Below are positions 27,970 to 34,355 of a stretch of 64,000 nt of DNA, in pieces. The first letter of the stretch is position 1. Every line of letters starts with the position of its first letter. This stretch comes from Cellulophaga algicola DSM 14237 (GTDB lineage: Bacteria; Bacteroidota; Bacteroidia; Flavobacteriales; Flavobacteriaceae). The notes under the pieces were generated by a model that saw only the letters and a list, made by a program, of their open reading frames with translations, did no database searches and had not been told where the DNA came from. The translations under genes and the position numbers were made by a program. Location: contig NC_014934.1 of assembly GCF_000186265.1 (NCBI RefSeq), positions 1,116,001-1,180,000 of the forward strand, given 5' to 3'.

Positions 27970-29181
27970 ATGATTCATATGAACGACATATTATCCAAAA
28001 CCGAAGAACATGCTACAGAGCTACTGACTAAAAAATTAGATAGCAGCTATTTGTATCATAATCTAAGACACACTCAAAGAGTCGTTAAAAGTACTAAAGA
28101 ATTACTAAACTTTTATAGCCTAAAGGAGGAAGAAAATAACGCAATCACTATTGCTGCATGGCTTCATGACATTGGTTACACCGTTAGCGCTACAGATCAT
28201 GAAGAACACGGAGCTAAACTTGCTAAAGCATTTTTAGAAAACTTAAATTGTGAACAAGGTCTTATAACGACCGTTTGCAGATTAATTTTAGCCACTAAAA
28301 TGGGTCATGACCCCAAAGATATTTGTGAAGAAATTATAAAAGATGCAGATTGTTCGCATTTTGCACAAAGTAGTTACGTAGAAACGTCTGAACTTTTAAG
28401 AGATGAATTAGCCCAGTTAAACATCGCTACTTTAACTAGAAAAGAATGGCGTAATAAGAATATTGAGCTCTTTAGAACGCAACATCATTATTATACCGAG
28501 TATGCCAAAGAAAATTGGCAACCAAAAAAAGACGAAAACTTAGAAGACTTATTAAAGAAAAAAAAGAAAAATAGCAAGCTCGTAAAAAAAGAAGAGTTAA
28601 AAGTTAGCTTAAAAAACAAAAGTCCTGAACGCGGCATCCAAACTATGTTTCGCGTAACCATGCGCAATCATTTAAAGCTAAGTGATATTGCAGATACAAA
28701 AGCTAACATTTTACTATCCGTAAATGCTATTATTATCTCTTTAATTTTAGCCAACCTAATACCAAAACTGGATAACCCCACAAATGATTACTTAGTAATA
28801 CCCGCTGCAATATTTGTTATTTTTAGTGTTGCATCAATGATTATGTCAGTATTAGCTACGCGGCCTAATGTAACGAGTGGCGAGTTTACCAAGGAAGATG
28901 TTGAAAACAAAAAAGTAAATCTACTATTTTTTGGAAACTTTCATAAAATGAAACTAGAGGAATATGAATGGGCAATTCAAGAATTAATAAAAGACCAAGT
29001 ATATGTGTATTCTTCATTGACTAAAGATTTATATTTTCTAGGATTAGTTTTAGATAAAAAATATAAGCTTTTACGCTGGACGTATACTATCTTTATGATT
29101 GGTATGGTACTATCTGTAATTGCATTTTTTGTAGCCTTAAAATTTTATGGACCAGAACGCATCATAGAATTACCTACTTAA
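27970..29181 (+). CDS. HD-domain phosphohydrolase fused to Pycsar-effector (PycTM-like) membrane domain
   Basis: The 403 residues divide in two. Residues ~25-200 are an HD domain: RHTQ (His34), WLHDIGYT (His66-Asp67), HEEHG, ATKMGHDP and KDADCSHF. The C-terminal ~180 residues begin MFRVTMRNHLKLSDIADTKA and carry hydrophobic segments near 240-260, 268-290 and 377-397. This is the pattern of the PycTM (DUF5706) domain, known from Pycsar anti-phage effectors. A Lys-rich linker joins them. It is divergent from copy A with starts 46 bp apart. No pyrimidine cyclase or CD-NTase gene is in the window, so a defence role is only a possibility. A start at 27979 is also possible. Confidence 0.82.
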   Translation: MIHMNDILSKTEEHATELLTKKLDSSYLYHNLRHTQRVVKSTKELLNFYSLKEEENNAITIAAWLHDIGYTVSATDHEEHGAKLAKAFLENLNCEQGLITTVCRLILATKMGHDPKDICEEIIKDADCSHFAQSSYVETSELLRDELAQLNIATLTRKEWRNKNIELFRTQHHYYTEYAKENWQPKKDENLEDLLKKKKKNSKLVKKEELKVSLKNKSPERGIQTMFRVTMRNHLKLSDIADTKANILLSVNAIIISLILANLIPKLDNPTNDYLVIPAAIFVIFSVASMIMSVLATRPNVTSGEFTKEDVENKKVNLLFFGNFHKMKLEEYEWAIQELIKDQVYVYSSLTKDLYFLGLVLDKKYKLLRWTYTIFMIGMVLSVIAFFVALKFYGPERIIELPT

Positions 29182-29292
29182 AAGGAATTTATATAAAGTA
29201 AATTTTTTAAATCAACCACCATTTTAAACTGCAACTTATCTTTCAATAAGAAAGAGGCTGCATTGTTTTATTTGAATTAATATAACACTTCA

Positions 29293-30381
29293 ATGACAAC
29301 TACTGGTGAAAAACTTAAAGAAAGAATAAAAGAACTTACGTGTCTCTACGAGGTAACTTCTATTATCGTAAATTGTGATTACAACCAATTAGAAACTACA
29401 TTAGAAGCCATTGTAGACTGCTTAAAAAAAGCAATGCGATATGATAAAGATGCTTTTGTATTTCTTTCCTGTGACCAATATGATATAACCTCTCATTCTA
29501 TACTTCCTGCACTCGTATCTATAAAATCTCCTATAAACGTTTTTAATACTATTGATGGACATATTATTGTAGGCTATCCTGAAAGCGATTATACTCCAAA
29601 AGATTTCTTAAAAGAAGAACTTACGTTACTAAATAATATAAGTCTTGCCATTGGGAACCTATTAGAAAAAAAACAAATACGAGAAAATGAAATTACTATA
29701 AAAAGGCAAGTTGAGCGAGCAGATAGATTAAATATATTAGGAGAAATCACTGCGGGAATAGCGCACGAATTAAACACACCGCTTGCCAATATCTTAGGTT
29801 TTGCAGAACTTCTAAAAACTAACCTTACAGAAGAAAAAGCCATTCGTGATTTGGATAAAATTGTTGACAGCGCTATTTTCTCGAGAGAAGTAGTTAAAAA
29901 ACTGATGTTTTTTACTTGCGAAATGCCACAACAAATGGGCATATTAACCATTAATCCTATTATTTTAAATGTACTGAATCTCTTAGATCTTACTTTTAAG
30001 AAAAATAAAGTAAAACACAGCCTTTCTATAAATAAAGATGCTATTCAACTAAGAGCAGATAGTGTTCAACTAACACAAGTCTTGTTTAATTTAATTATGA
30101 ATGCTATTTACTTTTCTCCACCGCACTCCACAATTTCAATTAAGGTTGAAGAATTGGTACACCATATAAAAATTAGTATTTCTGATGAAGGTTCTGGCAT
30201 ATCAAAAACCAATGAGGAAAAAATATTTCAGCCTTTCTTTACCACCAAACCCGTAGGAGAAGGCTCAGGGCTAGGATTAAGTGTAGTACATGGCATTGTA
30301 AAAAGTCATAAAGGCCAAATTATTTATTCCCCTAACACTCCAAAAGGGGCAACTTTTATTGTTGATTTTCCTAAATTATAA
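29293..30381 (+). CDS. Cytosolic sensor histidine kinase (GAF-like sensor, HisKA, HATPase)
   Basis: The 362-residue protein has no membrane segment. Residues ~1-130 look like a GAF-type sensor (LTCLYEVTSIIVN opening, ending LLNNISLAIGNLLEKK). HisKA follows with GIAHELNTPLANILGF and phospho-acceptor His158. The HATPase domain has the N box LFNLIMNAIYFS, the G1 box SDEGSGIS and the G2 box GEGSGLGLSVVHGIV. The next gene, 2 bp away, is an NtrC-type activator and is clearly its partner. A soluble input suggests sensing an internal metabolic signal, possibly nitrogen status given the downstream glutamate dehydrogenase. That link is inference. Confidence 0.92.
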   Translation: MTTTGEKLKERIKELTCLYEVTSIIVNCDYNQLETTLEAIVDCLKKAMRYDKDAFVFLSCDQYDITSHSILPALVSIKSPINVFNTIDGHIIVGYPESDYTPKDFLKEELTLLNNISLAIGNLLEKKQIRENEITIKRQVERADRLNILGEITAGIAHELNTPLANILGFAELLKTNLTEEKAIRDLDKIVDSAIFSREVVKKLMFFTCEMPQQMGILTINPIILNVLNLLDLTFKKNKVKHSLSINKDAIQLRADSVQLTQVLFNLIMNAIYFSPPHSTISIKVEELVHHIKISISDEGSGISKTNEEKIFQPFFTTKPVGEGSGLGLSVVHGIVKSHKGQIIYSPNTPKGATFIVDFPKL

Positions 30382-30383
30382 TT

Positions 30384-31703
30384 ATGCAATTACTTAAAGA
30401 AAATATCTTAATTGTAGATGATGATGTTAATATTTTAGAATTACTACAACGTCAATTGCAACTACTAAATTACCATATTTACAAAGCTGTATCTGTGCAA
30501 CAAGCCTTATATATTCTTAAAGAGACAGAAATAGATTTATTAATAACTGACATACAAATGCCAGAAGTTGATGGTTTAGAGCTTATAAAATACGCCTCAG
30601 AACATTATCCAAAAATACCAAAACTAGTTATTACTGGTTTCCCCTCTTTGGATGGGGCTTTAAACGTTATTAAATCTGGAGCTACAGATTATTTAACGAA
30701 ACCTTTTACTAAAGAAGAGCTAAAACTAGCTGTAAAAAAGAGTTTAGAAAATAAAACGTCAGTAGTTTCCATTAGAAACACCAAACATACAGAAGATCTA
30801 AATTCTGAAATGATTGGTAATTCTCCTTCCTTTAAAAAAATTACTCATATTATCAACAGGGTTAAAGACAATAAGGCCACCGTTTTAGTGCAAGGCGAAA
30901 GTGGTACCGGTAAAGAATTAGTTTCTAGAGCCATTCATTATTCAGGAAAATTTTCTCGCGAACCTTTTATTGCTGTGAACTGTGCTGCGATACCAGAAAA
31001 CTTATTAGAAGCAGAATTATTTGGTTATACAAAAGGTGCTTTTACTGGTGCCAATGAAAATAGAAATGGTTTTTTTCAAGCATCAAACAAAGGAACATTA
31101 TTTCTAGATGAAATAGGAAATGCCTCTTTGGCTGTACAAGCAAAATTACTTAGAGCGTTACAAGAAAAAGAAATTACAAAAGTAGGCTCTCAAAAAACAG
31201 AAAAAATAGATGTAAGAATTATTGCGGCCACGAATGAAAACCTATCTGCAATGATTGACAAAAAACTATTTAGAGAAGATTTATATTATAGACTTACCGT
31301 AGTCCAAATTGTAGTGCCACCGCTTAGAGAAAGAAAGGACGATATTAAATTACTAGTTGATAAGTTTATTCGAAAATATGGCATTGAGTATAAAGACAGG
31401 CTCTTAAACATATCGCAAGAAGCATTGGCTATTCTTGAAAGGTACTCCTGGCCAGGAAACATTAGAGAGCTTGAAAATGTCATACAAAATGCCGTAATCA
31501 TGAGTGATCGTATTATTGATGTTGAAAATCTTCCTGAAAACCTAAAATTTAAAATAGAATTCCCTAAAAATTCACTTAAATCATTAGCCGAAATTGAAAA
31601 AGAGTACATTCAAAAAGTACTTTTTTCTACCAATAACAACAAAACTAAAGCTGCAGAAATCCTTCAAATAGATCGTAAAACTTTACGTGAAAAACTAAAG
31701 TAA
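30384..31703 (+). CDS. NtrC-family sigma-54-dependent response regulator
   Basis: The 439 residues comprise a receiver domain (ILIVDDD, phospho-acceptor in LLITDIQMP at Asp56, TGFPS, and Lys in YLTKPF), a sigma-54 AAA+ domain and a Fis-type HTH. The AAA+ domain has Walker A GESGTGKE (171-178), the sigma-54 contact loop GAFTGA (218-223) and Walker B GTLFLDEIG. The C-terminus is NNNKTKAAEILQIDRKTLREKL. It is cotranscribed with the kinase 2 bp upstream. A well-formed -24/-12 promoter lies 130 bp downstream of its stop, in front of the glutamate dehydrogenase operon, making that operon its most likely target. Confidence 0.95.
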   Translation: MQLLKENILIVDDDVNILELLQRQLQLLNYHIYKAVSVQQALYILKETEIDLLITDIQMPEVDGLELIKYASEHYPKIPKLVITGFPSLDGALNVIKSGATDYLTKPFTKEELKLAVKKSLENKTSVVSIRNTKHTEDLNSEMIGNSPSFKKITHIINRVKDNKATVLVQGESGTGKELVSRAIHYSGKFSREPFIAVNCAAIPENLLEAELFGYTKGAFTGANENRNGFFQASNKGTLFLDEIGNASLAVQAKLLRALQEKEITKVGSQKTEKIDVRIIAATNENLSAMIDKKLFREDLYYRLTVVQIVVPPLRERKDDIKLLVDKFIRKYGIEYKDRLLNISQEALAILERYSWPGNIRELENVIQNAVIMSDRIIDVENLPENLKFKIEFPKNSLKSLAEIEKEYIQKVLFSTNNNKTKAAEILQIDRKTLREKLK

Positions 31704-31792
31704 CTACTGATACCAAAACACCCAAGCGAGACTTTTCTCCTCAATGGCTTGGATATAACAATACTACAAAAACAGATGTAATTAATTGATTT

Positions 31793-31818
31793 TTAGGTTT
31801 TTAATATTAAAAACCTAA
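31793..31818. promoter_or_regulatory. Perfect 26-bp palindrome, candidate activator (enhancer) site
   Basis: The left arm TTAGGTTTTTAAT is followed immediately by its exact reverse complement. It is centred about 53 bp before the predicted sigma-54 transcription start. A related single arm recurs at 31899-31914. Symmetry and position suit a dimeric Fis-type HTH activator. The alternative is an AT-rich terminator hairpin for the regulator gene, but no clean T-run follows. Confidence 0.5.
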
Positions 31819-31832
31819 TTACAATCTTTTAT

Positions 31833-31847
31833 TGGCATACAACTTGC
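31833..31847 (+). promoter_or_regulatory. Sigma-54 (-24/-12) promoter
   Basis: TGGCATACAACTTGC matches TGGCA-N6-TTGC exactly in both core elements and in the GG-to-GC spacing. It lies directly downstream of an NtrC-type activator gene and upstream of the small Cys protein and glutamate dehydrogenase. The expected start of transcription is near 31859. Confidence 0.8.
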
Positions 31848-31958
31848 CTACTAATAAAGTATTCATATTTAAAAATGTTGCTAACATAAGACTATGAATT
31901 TTTAGGTTTTAAACATTTAGTTTGGAACCACAATCATAATCGTGGTTGATTGATGATG

Positions 31959-32003
31959 TCTACTTGGCTTTCTAGATTTAAGGTCTAATGGAAGTCAGGT
32001 AGA
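31959..32003 (+). ncRNA. Structured leader hairpin of the glutamate dehydrogenase operon
   Basis: TCTACTTGGCTTTC (31959-31972) can pair fully with GGAAGTCAGGTAGA (31990-32003), using three G-U pairs. An inner TAGA/TCTA helix extends it. Because G-U pairs replace Watson-Crick pairs, this looks like RNA rather than a DNA-binding palindrome. It ends 28 nt before the ATG of the small Cys protein, so it could control translation or message stability. It matches no riboswitch family I recognise. Confidence 0.45.
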
Positions 32004-32031
32004 TTATTAAAATACTAATTAGTAATCGCTT

Positions 32032-32199
32032 ATGGAAAAATATAGTAATAGTATTTGTTCTACCTGTACACATCAAAAATATTGTGTACTTACTAGTAAC
32101 CAAGAAAACATAAGTTCTTGTGGCGAGTATGAGCATTATACAGAAAGTTTAAATAGTAACGAATACGCAATTAAACGTATTCAAACACAAGGGTATTAG
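32032..32199 (+). CDS. Small four-cysteine protein (55 aa), possible zinc-binding
   Basis: Read by hand: ATG at 32032, TAG at 32197-32199, 55 codons, no signal peptide or membrane segment. Cysteines fall at residues 9, 12, 18 and 30 (CSTCTHQKYC then ISSCGEYEHY). This is a CxxC-x5-C-x11-C spacing that could hold Zn or an Fe-S cluster. It is the first ORF after the sigma-54 promoter and ends 15 bp before glutamate dehydrogenase, so it is probably the leader gene of that operon. I recognise no family. Operon position and Cys pattern support a real gene. Confidence 0.6.
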   Translation: MEKYSNSICSTCTHQKYCVLTSNQENISSCGEYEHYTESLNSNEYAIKRIQTQGY

Positions 32200-32214
32200 T
32201 CTAAAATAGAAACA

Positions 32215-33504
32215 ATGATTGCAAAAGCAAAAGAAGTAAAGGCTACAAAACAAGGCATGTTAGATAATGTAATGCGCCAGTTTAATAATGCCGCAGATAT
32301 TATAGATCTGAACTCAAATATTAGAAAGATTCTAGAAATTACAAACAATGAACTTGTAGTACATTTTCCTGTAAAAATGGACAATGGAGAAGTAGAAATT
32401 TTCACAGGATACCGTGTTCAACACAATAACGCTTTAGGACCATACAAAGGCGGATTACGATACCACCCTACGGTAGATATTGACGCCGCTAGAGCTCTTG
32501 CTATGTGGATGACTTGGAAAACATCTCTTGCTGGCTTACCATACGGGGGAGCAAAAGGGGGTATACAATTAGATCCTTCAAAATATTCTATTTCAGAATT
32601 GGAACGTATCACCAGAAGGTTTACGTATGCTTTAGGCGATAATATAGGACCAGAATTAGATATTCCTGCTCCTGATGTGAACACCAATCCACAAACTATG
32701 GCTTGGATTCTAGATACCTATATGTCTACAAAATCTCCTTCAGAACGCTCAAAGAACATGCACGTTGTAACAGGAAAACCCTTAGGAGCAGGTGGCTCTG
32801 AAGGGAGAGATCGCGCCACAGGATATGGTGTGTTCTTAAACATTAAATTTTGGGCTTTAGAAAAAAAAATAGACTTAAAAGATAAAAAATTTATTGTTCA
32901 GGGTTTTGGTAACGTAGGGTATTGGACTGCTCATTTTCTTGAAAAAGAAGGTGCTAAACTAGTCGCTGTTCAAGATCAATTTGGCTGTATTACTAATGAA
33001 AACGGAATTGAAGTAGAAACACTTTTTGAATATACTAAAGCGAATAAAGGAAGTATTCTTGGTTTCGCAAATACGACACCCATTAAAAATAAAGATTTCT
33101 TTAGTGTAGATTGTGATATTTGTATCCCAGCAGCCTTAGGAAACCAAATTACTGAAGAAAATGCTCCTTCAATTAAAGCATATTTAATTGCAGAAGGTGC
33201 TAATGGTCCTACTGATATTAATGCTGAACAAATATTACTAAAAAAAGGGACTGATATTATCCCTGATATTCTATGTAATTCTGGAGGAGTAATTTGTAGC
33301 TATTTTGAATGGCTTCAGAATAGAAACGGAGAAATATGGCATCTAAATGAAGTCATGGAAAAGCTAGAGAAAAAACTAGAAGAGTCCTTTAGAAAAGTAA
33401 TTGAAACATCAAAAAGAAGAGCTGTTGATATGAGGACTGCAGCTTTCATTATAGCCATTGAACGATTAGAACTTGCTTACGTACAAAGAGGGATTTTCCC
33501 TTAA
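32215..33504 (+). CDS. Glu/Leu/Phe/Val dehydrogenase, probable glutamate dehydrogenase
   Basis: The 429-residue cytosolic enzyme interconverts glutamate and 2-oxoglutarate plus ammonium with NAD(P). The N-terminal substrate domain has YRVQHNNALGPYKGGLRYH, MTWKTSLAGLPYGGAKGGI (catalytic Lys114) and PAPDVNTNPQTMAWI with the catalytic Asp. The Rossmann domain has VQGFGNVGYWTA (GxGxxG), and the C-terminal block is CNSGGVICSYFEW. Length and motifs fit the 420-430-residue hexameric class. The sigma-54 promoter and the upstream NtrC-type activator point to nitrogen or stress control. Cofactor preference is not determined. Confidence 0.93.
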   Translation: MIAKAKEVKATKQGMLDNVMRQFNNAADIIDLNSNIRKILEITNNELVVHFPVKMDNGEVEIFTGYRVQHNNALGPYKGGLRYHPTVDIDAARALAMWMTWKTSLAGLPYGGAKGGIQLDPSKYSISELERITRRFTYALGDNIGPELDIPAPDVNTNPQTMAWILDTYMSTKSPSERSKNMHVVTGKPLGAGGSEGRDRATGYGVFLNIKFWALEKKIDLKDKKFIVQGFGNVGYWTAHFLEKEGAKLVAVQDQFGCITNENGIEVETLFEYTKANKGSILGFANTTPIKNKDFFSVDCDICIPAALGNQITEENAPSIKAYLIAEGANGPTDINAEQILLKKGTDIIPDILCNSGGVICSYFEWLQNRNGEIWHLNEVMEKLEKKLEESFRKVIETSKRRAVDMRTAAFIIAIERLELAYVQRGIFP

Positions 33505-33506
33505 TA

Positions 33507-33956
33507 ATGAGTGCCATCAAATTTAAATTAGGTAAGATGAAATACGGAACTATAACAATTGAGAAAAAAGAATACGTTATGCTAAAACGTTTCTTACACT
33601 TATCTGGTTATCACAGAGACACAACTTTTAAAAAATCTATTAGAAAACTTTCGGAAGAATTAAGCTTTGCCAAAGTTTGTAATAATAATGAGATGCCAAA
33701 AGATGTGATTCGTTTTAACTCTATCGTGACAATAACAGCAAATAATGGCTGGACTAAAGAGTTTCAACTAGTAACACCAAAAGATAGTGACCTTAAAAAC
33801 AATAAAGTTTCTATTCTAACCCCAATGGGAGCTGCTGTTATTGGTTATGCCGAAGGAGATACTATTTCTTGGGAGTTTCCTAGTGGTGAACAACAATTAA
33901 CCGTCTCTAAAGTAGAGCAGAAGAATAGTCAAATTGATATTAATGTTTTATTATAA
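33507..33956 (+). CDS. GreA/GreB-family C-terminal domain protein
   Basis: The 149-residue protein has a short N-terminal helical part (YVMLKRFLHLSGYHRDTTFKK). An FKBP-like GreA/GreB C-terminal domain follows: DVIRFNSIVTI, FQLVTPKDSD, NKVSILTPMGAAVIGYAEGD and WEFPSGEQQLTVSKV. Without the full GreA coiled coil it resembles the Rnk-like regulators that contact RNA polymerase. It lies 2 bp after glutamate dehydrogenase and overlaps the upstream alternative start of the next ORF. Effect on transcription elongation is inferred from the family. Confidence 0.85.
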   Translation: MSAIKFKLGKMKYGTITIEKKEYVMLKRFLHLSGYHRDTTFKKSIRKLSEELSFAKVCNNNEMPKDVIRFNSIVTITANNGWTKEFQLVTPKDSDLKNNKVSILTPMGAAVIGYAEGDTISWEFPSGEQQLTVSKVEQKNSQIDINVLL

Positions 33957-33963
33957 AAAAATA

Positions 33964-34347
33964 ATGAGAACATTCAACCTTACAGAATCGGACACTACAA
34001 TACTGCTAAAAAAAGATAAGGCAGAAATTGAAAATTGGATAGAAAACCTAGAATTTATCAATACAGAACTAGAGTACTTTACTGAAATTGAAACCAAAAT
34101 TCTAAAAGATAATTCAATAAATCAATTGATTCAAACTTTAAAAAGAGGTAACACTTTAAAATTAGGCATATTATATCGCTGTGAAAGTAATATGTCTAAA
34201 ATTAGAGAATGTGATAGTATGCAATGTGATACATACTATCTAAATAATCATGAAAAAAACAGAACTTCCTATTTAGAACACATGAAACTGTGCTATCAAT
34301 TAAAAACTAAGATATATGATAATTTATTAAAATTTAAAGTTACTTAG
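33964..34347 (+). CDS. Hypothetical protein (127 aa), last gene of the glutamate dehydrogenase operon
   Basis: I chose the ATG at 33964 (MRTFNLTESDTTILLKKD). An in-frame ATG at 33934 lies inside the preceding gene and would add a hydrophobic stub. The product is mostly charged helix (AEIENWIENLEFINTELEY, TSYLEHMKLCYQLKTKIYD) and probably forms a small helical bundle. Cysteines are scattered (RCESN, ECDSMQCD). It starts 7 bp after the GreA/GreB-like gene and stops 8 bp before the convergent GAF gene. I recognise no family. The alternative start cannot be excluded. Confidence 0.65.
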   Translation: MRTFNLTESDTTILLKKDKAEIENWIENLEFINTELEYFTEIETKILKDNSINQLIQTLKRGNTLKLGILYRCESNMSKIRECDSMQCDTYYLNNHEKNRTSYLEHMKLCYQLKTKIYDNLLKFKVT

Positions 34348-34355
34348 GAACAGAA

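Larger units (their letters stand above)
31704..32031. other. Regulatory intergenic region between NtrC-type gene and glutamate dehydrogenase operon
   Basis: These 328 bp contain, in order, a perfect 26-bp palindrome (31793-31818), a -24/-12 sigma-54 promoter (31833-31847), a repeat of one palindrome half-site (TTTTTAGGTTTTAAAC, 31899-31914), a small hairpin AACCAC/GTGGTT (31926-31947) and a long leader hairpin (31959-32003). No ORF with a convincing start is present. The predicted start of transcription near 31859 gives a leader of about 170 nt. Confidence 0.6.

Noticed and set aside
27970-29181. A complete Pycsar operon
   Set aside because: No cyclase gene is found on either side; only an effector-like domain is present.
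29230-29260. Short hairpin CTTTC-AATAA-GAAAG before the histidine kinase gene
   Set aside because: Only five base pairs and no T run; too weak for a terminator or a regulatory RNA.
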